Shown here piece after piece: positions 23,977-31,871 of a DNA stretch of 35,549 nt (positions are counted from its first letter, which is position 1; every line of letters begins with the position of its first letter). A model generated the notes under the pieces. It worked only from the letters and a program-made list of their open reading frames with translations, searched no databases and had not been told where the DNA came from. The position numbers were made by a program, and so were the translations under genes. Source of the stretch: Alkanindiges hydrocarboniclasticus (GTDB taxonomy: Bacteria; Pseudomonadota; Gammaproteobacteria; Pseudomonadales; Moraxellaceae); assembly GCF_001982605.1 (NCBI RefSeq), contig NZ_MLCN01000009.1, forward strand, positions 1 through 35,549. The letters run 5' to 3'.

Positions 23977-24008
23977 CGCCGCAGCGCGCTCAAGCCTGCG
24001 GCGTTTTT
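23977..24008 (+). terminator. intrinsic terminator after the EexN gene
   Basis: CGCCGCAG (23977-23984) and CTGCGGCG (23996-24003) form a perfect 8-bp GC-rich stem with an 11-base loop, followed at once by TTTTT. It should end the transcript coming from the efflux operon, LysR and EexN, and so separates it from traG. Confidence 0.88.
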
Positions 24009-24070
24009 ACTGATTTCGTCCCTGCATGAAACCATGCTTTTTACATCACCTTGCTGCCGATAACGGTCTT

Positions 24071-24091
24071 TGACCGGCACTGAACCGGCAC
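24071..24091 (+). repeat. tandem TGA(A)CCGGCAC repeat upstream of traG
   Basis: TGACCGGCAC (24071-24080) is followed directly by TGAACCGGCAC (24081-24091), one helical turn apart. This spacing suits a regulator binding twice on the same face. TTGACC at 24070-24075 could also serve as a -35 box for traG, though no good -10 follows. Confidence 0.4.
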
Positions 24092-24105
24092 CGATCCTGA
24101 CGCCT

Positions 24106-24130
24106 GCGGCACGCCTTTGTGCCGCGTTTT
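24106..24130 (+). terminator. second terminator-like hairpin in the traG leader
   Basis: GCGGCAC (24106-24112) and GTGCCGC (24119-24125) form a perfect 7-bp stem with a 6-base loop, followed by GTTTT. It lies 40 bases before the traG start, downstream of the tandem repeat. It may attenuate transcription into the transfer operon or act as a back-up terminator. Confidence 0.55.
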
Positions 24131-24169
24131 CCACGGGGAATTAGCGCAGGAGAAATCGGAGGTCAGGGT

Positions 24170-26167
24170 ATGCAGGCTCAAGGTGTGTTGTTCGGGCAGA
24201 TCGCCGCCGTGTTCGGCATCGTGATCGCCGGTGTGTGGGGTGCCACGCAATGGACAGCCGCCGCCTTGGGCTACCAGCTACGCCTTGGCTCGCCCTGGTT
24301 CGACTTGTACGGCACACCGGTCTATTACCCTTGGAAGCTGTTCGAGTGGTGGTTCTTCTTCGACGCTTACGCGCCGCAGATTTTCGATACTGGCGGCATG
24401 ATCGCGGTGGGCAGCAGCCTACTGGCCGTGGTGGTCGCCATCGCCATGTCGGTGTGGCGCTCGCGCCAGGCGCGCAAGGTGACGACCTATGGCTCGGCCC
24501 GCTGGGCCGATGCTGCCGACATTCGCAAAGCCGGGCTGACGAAGCCTGCTGGCGTCTTTCTCGGTCAGCATGAAGGCCACTATCTGCGGCACGAAGGGCC
24601 GGAGCATGTCCTGACCTTTGCGCCGACGCGCTCCGGCAAGGGCGTGGGCCTGGTGGTGCCGACGCTGCTGTCCTGGCCCGCGTCCGCCGTCATCCACGAC
24701 ATCAAGGGCGAGAACTGGCAGATCACCGCTGGCTGGCGTTCGCGCTTCTCGCATTGCCTGCTGTTCAACCCGACCGATGCCAGTTCGGCGGCCTACAACC
24801 CGCTGCTGGAAGTGCGGCGCGGCGCGCATGAGGTGCGCGACGTGCAGAACATCGCCGACATCCTGGTCGATCCCGAAGGTGCGCTGGAGAAGCGCAACCA
24901 CTGGGAGAAGACCAGTCACGCGCTGCTGGTCGGTGCCATCCTGCATGTGTTGTACGCGGGCGAAGACAAGACGCTGCGTGGCGTCGCCAACTTTCTCAGC
25001 GATCCAGCCAGCCCGTTCGAGCTGACATTGCACCGGATGATGACGACCAAGCACTTGGGTGATGTGCAGCATCCGGTTGTCGCCTCCGCCGCCCGCGAAG
25101 TGCTCAACAAGAGCGACAACGAGCGCTCGGGCGTGCTCTCCACTGCCATGTCGTTCCTCGGCCTGTACCGCGATCCGACCGTGGCCGAAGTCACCTCGCG
25201 TTGCGACTGGCGCATTGCCGACCTGATCGCTTCAGAGCATCCCGTCTCGCTGTATCTGGTAGTGCCGCCTTCTGACATTTCGCGCACCAAACCGCTGATC
25301 CGGCTGATCCTCAACCAAATCGGACGACGGCTCACCGAATCGCTGGATGGCAGTGATGGCATCCAACGCCGCCACAAGCTGCTGTTGATGCTCGATGAGT
25401 TCCCGGCGCTGGGCCGTCTGGACTTCTTCGAGACCGCGCTGGCCTTCATGGCGGGCTATGGCATCCGCAGCTTCCTCATCGCGCAGTCGCTCAACCAGAT
25501 CGACAAGGCATATGGGCAGAACCATTCGATCCTGGACAACTGCCATGTGCGCGTGACCTTCGCTACCAACGACGAACGAACGGCCAAACGCATTTCTGAA
25601 ACCCTCGGCACCGCCACTGAACTGCGCGCCCAGCGCAACTATGCCGGACACAGATTGGCCCCATGGCTCGGCCACCTGATGGTGTCGCGGCAGGAAACCG
25701 CACGGCCACTGCTTACGCCGGGCGAAGTGATGCAACTGCCGACCGATGAAGCGGTGGTGATGGTGTCCAGCGTCGCGCCGATCAAGGCCAAGAAGTTGCG
25801 CTACTACGCTGATGCCAATTTCAAGCAGCGGGTACTGCCGCCGCCTGCGCTAACGGCAGGCCGCTATGCCGATGTGCCGCCTGCACGTCCCGATGACTGG
25901 AGCGGTTTGGCGATCCCGGCCGTGCCTGCGGCACAGGCCACGGCATCTGCCGATGACCTGGGTGGCTCCGACGACGGCGGCCCCCGCCGTCAGCCCGAGC
26001 TGTCCGAAACCGTCGCCTATGCCCCCGAGATGGATGCCCCGAGCAGCGACCTGTCGCTGCTCGATGACGACGACATGCCCCCGGTGCTTCCCGGCCAGAT
26101 CGACCCCGCCCTGCAACGCACGGCGCGACTGGCTTCTCTCGACCCCAACGACGGAATCGACCTATGA
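24170..26167 (+). CDS. traG: TraG/VirD4-type coupling protein
   Basis: A hexameric DNA-pumping ATPase of 665 residues that brings the relaxase-DNA complex to the Trb channel. ATG 24170 is chosen because GGAGG lies seven bases upstream; a longer frame lacks such a site. N-terminal membrane helices are at about 5-25 and 75-100. Walker A is APTRSGKG at 151-158, and Walker B is LLLMLDEFPALG with Asp409-Glu410. The last 80 residues are acidic and proline-rich, a likely contact tail. Its stop overlaps the ribbon-helix-helix gene (ATGA). It is the first gene of the transfer operon and has its own leader with a tandem repeat and hairpin. It is full length. Confidence 0.93.
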   Translation: MQAQGVLFGQIAAVFGIVIAGVWGATQWTAAALGYQLRLGSPWFDLYGTPVYYPWKLFEWWFFFDAYAPQIFDTGGMIAVGSSLLAVVVAIAMSVWRSRQARKVTTYGSARWADAADIRKAGLTKPAGVFLGQHEGHYLRHEGPEHVLTFAPTRSGKGVGLVVPTLLSWPASAVIHDIKGENWQITAGWRSRFSHCLLFNPTDASSAAYNPLLEVRRGAHEVRDVQNIADILVDPEGALEKRNHWEKTSHALLVGAILHVLYAGEDKTLRGVANFLSDPASPFELTLHRMMTTKHLGDVQHPVVASAAREVLNKSDNERSGVLSTAMSFLGLYRDPTVAEVTSRCDWRIADLIASEHPVSLYLVVPPSDISRTKPLIRLILNQIGRRLTESLDGSDGIQRRHKLLLMLDEFPALGRLDFFETALAFMAGYGIRSFLIAQSLNQIDKAYGQNHSILDNCHVRVTFATNDERTAKRISETLGTATELRAQRNYAGHRLAPWLGHLMVSRQETARPLLTPGEVMQLPTDEAVVMVSSVAPIKAKKLRYYADANFKQRVLPPPALTAGRYADVPPARPDDWSGLAIPAVPAAQATASADDLGGSDDGGPRRQPELSETVAYAPEMDAPSSDLSLLDDDDMPPVLPGQIDPALQRTARLASLDPNDGIDL

Positions 26168-26640
26168 GCCAATACCGCCTCAATCTGTTCATCCAGCACG
26201 AGCACGCCAAACGTCTGGAAGAACTGGCCGCCAAGAAAGGCGTGTCCAAGTCGTCCATCGTCGCGGCGGCGCTCGCATCGTGGCTATCGCCCGATGCCGG
26301 CGACCAGCGAGAGGCCGCCATCGCCAAACGCCTAGATCGCCTGTCGCGGCAGGCCGAGCGCCTGGAGCGTGATCAGAACATCCAGATCGAAACGCTGGCG
26401 CTGTTCGTCCGCTACTACCTGACTGTCAGCACGCCGGTGCCCGAAGCCCATCAGGATGCAGCCCGCGCCCAGGGCAAGGCGCGCTTCGAGCAATTCGTCG
26501 AACAGTTGGGCCGTCACCTGCTGCGTGGCCGCAGCTTGGTGCGCGCCGTGGTGGAAGAGCTGCACCCCGACCCCATGCGCATGGATGACGCGGCGGCGAT
26601 GGCAGCCGCCCACGAACGCAGTGCGGAGCGTGCGTCATGA
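26164..26640 (+). CDS. CopG-like ribbon-helix-helix protein of the transfer operon
   Basis: A protein of 158 residues. The first 45 residues (YRLNLFIQHEHAKRLEELAAKKGVSKSSIVAAAL) form a ribbon-helix-helix DNA-binding motif. A charged helical region follows (about 55-80, ...KRLDRLSRQAERLERDQNI...), probably a coiled coil, and then an Arg-rich tail. It is coupled by ATGA overlaps to both traG and trbB. A gene annotated as CopG-family regulator occupies this place in related ICEs. It may bind the transfer promoter or oriT and assist the relaxase, but no target is visible here. Confidence 0.8.
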   Translation: MSQYRLNLFIQHEHAKRLEELAAKKGVSKSSIVAAALASWLSPDAGDQREAAIAKRLDRLSRQAERLERDQNIQIETLALFVRYYLTVSTPVPEAHQDAARAQGKARFEQFVEQLGRHLLRGRSLVRAVVEELHPDPMRMDDAAAMAAAHERSAERAS

Positions 26641-27692
26641 GTGCCGTTCCTCAAATCCCGCCCGAGCCGCGTTCATCCGCTGCGGCGTCCCAGGATCGCC
26701 GCATCCAGATGTTGCGCACGGCGATGGGGCCGGTGATTGCCGCAGCGCTGGAAGACCCGGACGTGGTGGAAGTGATGCTCAACCCCGACCGGACATTGTG
26801 GGTGGATCGGCTGTCCTCTGGCCGTGCGCCGCTCGGTGTCGAACTGCCCGAGGCCGATGGCGAACGCATCATCCGCTTGGTCGCCGCCCATGTCGGTGCG
26901 GAGGTGCATCGCGGCCAACCGCTATTGACCGCCGAACTGCCGGAGACCGGTGAGCGCTTCGAGGGCATCTTGCCACCCGCCGCACCTGGCCCGGCCTTTG
27001 CGCTGCGCAAGCGCGCCGTGAGCATCATCGGTCTGGATCGCTATGTGGCCGATGGCATCCTGAGCGCTGGGCAGGCCGAGTTCCTGCGCCATGCCGTGCG
27101 CGAGCGGCACAACATCCTGATCGCCGGAGGCACCAGCACCGGCAAGACCACCTTGGCGAATGCGCTGCTGGCCGAGATCGCCGCCACCGGCGACCGCGTG
27201 CTGGTGCTCGAAGACACCATCGAACTGCAATGCGCGGCCCGAGACCATGTGCCGCTGCGCACCCGCACAGGCGTGGTGTCGATGCAGGAACTTGTGCGCG
27301 CCACGATGCGGCTGCGCCCGGATCGCGTGATCGTGGGCGAAGCGCTGGATCTGGTGAAGGTCTGGGGTACGGGCCACCCCGGCGGCATCGCCACCATCCA
27401 TGCCGGCTCCGCCTTGGGCGCTCTGCTGCGCCTGGAGCAACTGATCCTCGAAGTGGCAGTGAATCCGCCCCGCGCCCTCATCGCCGAGGCAGTCAATGTG
27501 GTGATCCACATCGCAGGCCGTGGACGCAAACGCCACGTCGAAACCATTTCCCTTGTCGTCGGCTTCGACGGCTCGGGCTACCGCCTGGCGGATGCGCTGG
27601 AAACGCCGCTTCCCGAACTGCCGCCGGTTCCTCTTGCAGCCGCTGCCGCTGCGCCTTCCCTGACCACTGACCAACCTGGAGAACTGCCATGA
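26637..27692 (+). CDS. trbB: TrbB, VirB11-type secretion ATPase
   Basis: A hexameric cytoplasmic ATPase of 351 residues powering assembly of the conjugative channel. Walker A is GGTSTGKT (164-171), the Asp box is VLVLEDTIEL (188-197), Walker B lies in RPDRVIVGEALD (227-238) and the His box is GHPGGIATIHAGS (246-258). The N-terminal domain (about 25-150) holds the usual VMLNPDRTLWVDR strand pair. Both ends overlap the neighbouring genes by ATGA. The C-terminal 15 residues are Ala/Pro-rich. All catalytic parts are present. Confidence 0.94.
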   Translation: MSAVPQIPPEPRSSAAASQDRRIQMLRTAMGPVIAAALEDPDVVEVMLNPDRTLWVDRLSSGRAPLGVELPEADGERIIRLVAAHVGAEVHRGQPLLTAELPETGERFEGILPPAAPGPAFALRKRAVSIIGLDRYVADGILSAGQAEFLRHAVRERHNILIAGGTSTGKTTLANALLAEIAATGDRVLVLEDTIELQCAARDHVPLRTRTGVVSMQELVRATMRLRPDRVIVGEALDLVKVWGTGHPGGIATIHAGSALGALLRLEQLILEVAVNPPRALIAEAVNVVIHIAGRGRKRHVETISLVVGFDGSGYRLADALETPLPELPPVPLAAAAAAPSLTTDQPGELP

Positions 27693-28075
27693 CGCACGTT
27701 GATGCTTTCCGTCTTTCTGTAAATCCGCATTCACTGCTGCCCATGCTGGCGCGTTTGCACCGCCTGGCTCTACCCGCAGGACAAGGGCTGCTGCTCGCGG
27801 TGTTGATGCTGTTGCTGGCGGGAACCGCGCAGGCGGCCGGTTCCTCTATGCCGTGGGAAGGCCCGCTGCAATCCATCCTCGAATCCATCCAGGGGCCGGT
27901 GGCACGCATCGTCGCGGTCATCATCATCATTTCGACCGGCCTGGCGCTCGCCTTCGGCGACACGTCGGGCGGCCTTCGCAAGCTCATCCAGATCGTGTTC
28001 GGGTTGAGCATCGCGTTCGCCGCATCCTCGTTCTTCCTGTCGTTCTTCAGCTTCTCCGGCGGGGCCGTCGTATGA
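27689..28075 (+). CDS. trbC: TrbC, VirB2-type prepilin
   Basis: The major pilin precursor, 128 residues. A long N-terminal leader ends in LLLAGTAQAAGSS, a probable signal-peptidase cleavage site after about residue 49. The mature part has two hydrophobic helices (about 70-88, IVAVIIIISTGLALAFG, and about 99-118) separated by the polar turn DTSGGLRKL, as in VirB2/TrbC pilins. It overlaps trbB by ATGA and trbD by four bases. Some relatives are cyclised, but the sequence does not show whether this one is. Confidence 0.88.
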   Translation: MTHVDAFRLSVNPHSLLPMLARLHRLALPAGQGLLLAVLMLLLAGTAQAAGSSMPWEGPLQSILESIQGPVARIVAVIIIISTGLALAFGDTSGGLRKLIQIVFGLSIAFAASSFFLSFFSFSGGAVV

Positions 28076-28341
28076 GTACGGTCAGCGACCTTCCGGGCTT
28101 CGAGGTGCCGCTGCATCGCTCGCTGACCGAGTCGATCCTGCTGGGCGGTGCGCCGCGCACCGTGGCGATTGCCAACGGCACGCTGGCCGCCGCCGTCGGG
28201 CTGGGCCTGCAACTGTGGATTCCCGGCGTGGTGCTGTGGATCGTCGGCCATTCGCTGGCGGTCTGGGGCGCGCGTGTCGATCCGCAGTTCATGCAGGTCT
28301 TCGCCCGGCACATCAAACACAAGCCGCTGCTGGACGCATAG
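28072..28341 (+). CDS. trbD: TrbD, VirB3-type membrane protein
   Basis: A small protein of 89 residues. The start ATG 28072 overlaps the trbC stop. After the conserved VPLHRSLTESILLGGAPR it has one or two hydrophobic segments (about 32-65, TVAIANGTLAAAVGLGLQLWIP and VVLWIVGHSLAVWGA) and ends in the charged VFARHIKHKP typical of TrbD. It works with TrbE at the inner membrane. A longer frame extends upstream, but only inside trbC. Confidence 0.88.
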   Translation: MSTVSDLPGFEVPLHRSLTESILLGGAPRTVAIANGTLAAAVGLGLQLWIPGVVLWIVGHSLAVWGARVDPQFMQVFARHIKHKPLLDA

Positions 28342-28353
28342 GGAGAAGCCGAC

Positions 28354-30804
28354 ATGCTGAACCTTGCCGAATACCGCCAGCGGCCCGCGCTGCTGGCCGA
28401 CTGGTTGCCCTGGGCCGGGCTGATCGCGCCAGGCGTGGTGCTGAACAAGGATGGTTCGTTCCAGCGCACAGCACGTTTTCGCGGGCCGGATCTGGACAGC
28501 GCCACGCAAGGCGAACTGATCGCCACGTCGGCGCGCTTGAATAACGCACTGCGCCGCCTTGGGTCTGGATGGGCCTTGTTTATCGAAGCCGAGCGCCGCG
28601 CAGCGGCGGGCTATCCGCGTTCCGAGTTTCCCGAACCGCTATCTTGGTTGGTGGAAGAAGAACGTCGCGCGGCCTTCGAGGAATCCGGTCACCACTTTGA
28701 AAGTGCCTACCACCTGACGCTGGCCTACCTGCCACCAGAAGAATCTCGCGCCCGTGCCGCCAAGATGCTCTATGAGAATGCGCCGGGCGACGGCGTGGAC
28801 TGGCAGGGGCGGCTGGATGCCTTCGTGGCGGAAACGGATCGCGTGCTCGACCTGCTCGACGGCGTGATGCCGGAGATTGCCTGGCTCGATGATGCACAGA
28901 CGCTGACCTACCTGCACGCCACGGTTTCGACGCGGCGCTACCAACTGGCCGTGCCCGAAGTGCCTTTCCACCTCGACGCGCTGCTGGCCGATTCCGCCCT
29001 GGTCGGTGGCCTCGCGCCCATGCTGGGCAACCAGCACCTGCGCGTGGTGTCAGTGCGGGGCTTTCCGACCTCGACCTGGCCGGGGATTCTGGACGACCTC
29101 AACCGCCTGGGCTTTGGCTACCGTTGGAGCACGCGCTTTCTGTGCCTAGACAAAGCCGAGGCGGAAAAAGAACTGGGCCGCCTGCGCCGCCAGTGGTTCG
29201 CCAAACGCAAGAACGTCGTCGCGCTGCTGCGGGAAACGATCTTTCAGCAAGAAAGCCCGCTGGTCGATACCGACGCCAACAACAAGGCCGCCGATGCCGA
29301 TGCCGCCTTGCAGGAGTTGGGAAGCGATCAAGTCGCCTTTGGCTACCTGACGGCCACCGTCACCGTCATGGATGCCGATGCTGCCGTGGCCGACGAGAAG
29401 CTGCGCATGGTGGAGCGCGTCATTCAGGGCCGGGGCTTCGTCACCATCCCCGAAACCCTCAATGCGGTGGATGCCTGGCTGTCGTCCATTCCCGGTAACG
29501 CCTACGCGAACGTGCGTCAGCCCATCGTCTCGACGCTGAACCTAGCGCACATGATGCCGTTGTCCGCTGTGTGGGCCGGGCCGGAGAGGAACGCGCATCT
29601 GGACGGCCCGCCGCTGATCGTCACCCGCACCGATGGCGCGACGCCGTTCCGGCTGGTGACGCATATCGGCGACGTGGGCCACACGCTGGTCGCGGGGCCG
29701 ACCGGCATGGGCAAGTCGGTGCTGCTGGCCACGCTGGCGATGCAGTTCCGCCGTTATCCCGGTTCGCGCATCTTCGCCTTCGACATGGGGCGCTCGATGC
29801 GCGCCACCATCCTGGGGCTGGGCGGCGAGCATTACGACCTGGGCAATGACGGGACGATTGCTTTCCAGCCATTGGCCCGCATCGACCAGGAGGGCTACCG
29901 CACCTGGGCCGCCGAATGGGTGGAAGGCCGCTTGCTGCATGAAGGTGTCGCCATCGGCCCGGACGAGAAGGCAGCGATTTGGTCGGCACTGTGCAGCCTG
30001 GCCGGTGCGCCAGTGGAGCAGCGCACGCTGACGGGCCTGTCGGTGCTGTTGCAATCGAACGCACTGCGCCAGGCGCTCGCACCCTATGTGCTGGGCGGCG
30101 CCCACGGCAAGCTGCTGGACGCCGATGCCGACAGGCTGGGTTCCGGCAGTGTGCAGGGCTTCGAGATGGAAGAACTCATGCATAGCAAGGCGGCGGTACT
30201 GGCCGTGCTGGGCTACCTGTTCGCCCGCTTCGATGAACGCTTCGACGGGGCGCCCACGCTGCTGATCCTTGATGAAGCCTGGCTGTTCCTTGATGACCCG
30301 GTGTTTGCCGCCCGCATCCGGCAATGGCTCAAGACACTGCGCAAGAAAAACGTCAGCGTCATTTTCGCCACGCAATCGCTGGCCGACATCAAGGATTCAA
30401 GCATTGCCCCGGCGGTGATCGAAAGCTGCGCCAGTCGGATTTTTCTGCCCAACCCGCAGGCCACCGAGCCGCAAATTCGCACGATCTACGAGGGCTTCGG
30501 CCTCAACAGCCGCCAAATCGAGATCGTGGCGACCGCACAGCCCAAGCGCGACTACTACTACCAATCGCGTCTGGGCAACCGCCTGTTCGACCTCGACCTG
30601 GGGCCAGCCACGTTGGCCTTCGCGGGTGCATCCACCCCGCAAGACCAGCGCGACATGGATCGCGTGCTGCTGGACGCAGGCACACCGGGATTTGCCGGTG
30701 CCTGGCTGCGCCATCGCGGCCTCGATTGGGCCGCTGACCTGTTGCCGTCCTCACCGGCGGCTGCTTCTTTCCTCGCTTCTCAACGACCGGAGGTTTCACC
30801 ATGA
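28354..30804 (+). CDS. trbE: TrbE, VirB4-type secretion ATPase
   Basis: The largest ATPase of the channel, 816 residues. ATG 28354 follows GGGAGAAG. The N-terminal CagE/TrbE/VirB domain (about 20-400) begins with the family-typical LAEYRQRPALLADWLPW. Walker A is GPTGMGKS (448-455), and Walker B is LLILDEAW with Asp640-Glu641. VSVIFATQSLADI and the RLGNRLFDLDLGPATLAF C-terminal region are also typical. It is 12 bases behind trbD and overlaps trbJ by ATGA. It is full length, and no mutation in the catalytic motifs is seen. Confidence 0.94.
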   Translation: MLNLAEYRQRPALLADWLPWAGLIAPGVVLNKDGSFQRTARFRGPDLDSATQGELIATSARLNNALRRLGSGWALFIEAERRAAAGYPRSEFPEPLSWLVEEERRAAFEESGHHFESAYHLTLAYLPPEESRARAAKMLYENAPGDGVDWQGRLDAFVAETDRVLDLLDGVMPEIAWLDDAQTLTYLHATVSTRRYQLAVPEVPFHLDALLADSALVGGLAPMLGNQHLRVVSVRGFPTSTWPGILDDLNRLGFGYRWSTRFLCLDKAEAEKELGRLRRQWFAKRKNVVALLRETIFQQESPLVDTDANNKAADADAALQELGSDQVAFGYLTATVTVMDADAAVADEKLRMVERVIQGRGFVTIPETLNAVDAWLSSIPGNAYANVRQPIVSTLNLAHMMPLSAVWAGPERNAHLDGPPLIVTRTDGATPFRLVTHIGDVGHTLVAGPTGMGKSVLLATLAMQFRRYPGSRIFAFDMGRSMRATILGLGGEHYDLGNDGTIAFQPLARIDQEGYRTWAAEWVEGRLLHEGVAIGPDEKAAIWSALCSLAGAPVEQRTLTGLSVLLQSNALRQALAPYVLGGAHGKLLDADADRLGSGSVQGFEMEELMHSKAAVLAVLGYLFARFDERFDGAPTLLILDEAWLFLDDPVFAARIRQWLKTLRKKNVSVIFATQSLADIKDSSIAPAVIESCASRIFLPNPQATEPQIRTIYEGFGLNSRQIEIVATAQPKRDYYYQSRLGNRLFDLDLGPATLAFAGASTPQDQRDMDRVLLDAGTPGFAGAWLRHRGLDWAADLLPSSPAAASFLASQRPEVSP

Positions 30805-31544
30805 AGACCCAACCCCGTTTGCTGTCCGTCTCGCTCGCCGCCGTGCTGTCGGTATCGCTGCTGGCAGTGCAGCCCGCGTCCGCGCTGACGGTGTTCGATC
30901 CGTCCAACTTCGTGCAGAACACGCTGACCGCCGTGCGCACGTTGGAGCAGATCAACAACCAGATCAACCAACTCCAGAACGAAGCACAGATGCTGATGAA
31001 CCAGGCGCGCAATCTGGCGAATCTGGACTTCAACATCGTCAATCGCTTGCGTTCGACGCTGGCGACCACCGAGCGGCTGATCGCCGAGGCTCGCGGCCTG
31101 GCCTACGACGTGCAGAGCATGGATGCCACCTTTGCCCGGCTGTACCCGGAGCAGTATGCCGCGACCGTCAGCGGCGACCAGATGCTGCACGACGCGCAGG
31201 AACGTTGGAAGAACACGCTGAACAGTCTGCACACCGCGATGCGGATGCAGGCGCAGGTGTCGCAGAACCTGGCGCAAGACGAAAGCGCGCTGTCCGACCT
31301 GGTCAGCCAGAGTCAGTCCGCCACCGGCGCGCTGCAAGCCATGCAGGCGACCAACCAGCTTCTGGCCTTGCAGGCCAAGCAGTCCATCCAGGCACAGCAG
31401 CTCCAGATCACGCAGGAACGCGCCGCCGCGCTGGAACTGGCACGCCAGGCGGCGGCTGTCGAACGTGGCCGGGAAGTGACGCGCCGTTTCCTGGGTGATG
31501 GCACGCCCTACACGCCGCAGCGCGTGGATTTCTACGGCAACTGA
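30801..31544 (+). CDS. trbJ: TrbJ, VirB5-like pilus-associated protein
   Basis: A secreted protein of 247 residues with a signal peptide ending at about residue 29 (VQPASALTVFDPSN). The mature protein is nearly all helical, rich in Gln, Asn and Ala (EQINNQINQLQNEAQMLMNQ), as in VirB5/TrbJ minor pilins that cap the pilus and contact the recipient. Its last 20 residues, with RRFLGDGTPYTPQ, resemble the C-terminus of the EexN lipoprotein encoded at 23662. It lies between trbE and the TrbK-like gene, 12 bases before the latter. Confidence 0.9.
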   Translation: MKTQPRLLSVSLAAVLSVSLLAVQPASALTVFDPSNFVQNTLTAVRTLEQINNQINQLQNEAQMLMNQARNLANLDFNIVNRLRSTLATTERLIAEARGLAYDVQSMDATFARLYPEQYAATVSGDQMLHDAQERWKNTLNSLHTAMRMQAQVSQNLAQDESALSDLVSQSQSATGALQAMQATNQLLALQAKQSIQAQQLQITQERAAALELARQAAAVERGREVTRRFLGDGTPYTPQRVDFYGN

Positions 31545-31556
31545 CGGGAGACGGCC

Positions 31557-31871
31557 ATGCGATGCGTTTCCTTGCTGCTTCCCGTGCTGCTGGTCGCTTG
31601 CAGTCAGCAGCCGACCGAAGACCTGGCCGCTGCCTTGGCCGCCGATCCCGTGAGACTCAAGGCTTTGCGTGCGCAGTGTGCGGCCGACAGGACGACGGCA
31701 GGCGAAGACGCCTGCCTGGCCGCGGCTGAGGCCTTCCGGCGGCGCTTCTTCGCCGGTGAAACCGGGTCTGACGAGTTCCGCACGCTGGCCGATCTGCCGC
31801 CGATCCCGCCGAGCTTCGACATACCCATCAGTGACCAGGACGCCATGCCCTTCGAGGGGGACGTGCCATGA
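31557..31871 (+). CDS. TrbK-like (TrbK-alt) entry-exclusion lipoprotein
   Basis: A small lipoprotein of 104 residues with a lipobox ending in Cys15 (LLVAC). It carries the motif LKALRAQC, R.T.G, C, AEAFRRRFF that is also seen in the EexN protein at 23662. It occupies the trbK place between trbJ and trbL and overlaps trbL by ATGA. TrbK blocks redundant transfer into cells that already carry the element (family knowledge). The C-terminal 35 residues are acidic and proline-rich and unlike EexN. An element with two such proteins is notable. Confidence 0.78.
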   Translation: MRCVSLLLPVLLVACSQQPTEDLAAALAADPVRLKALRAQCAADRTTAGEDACLAAAEAFRRRFFAGETGSDEFRTLADLPPIPPSFDIPISDQDAMPFEGDVP

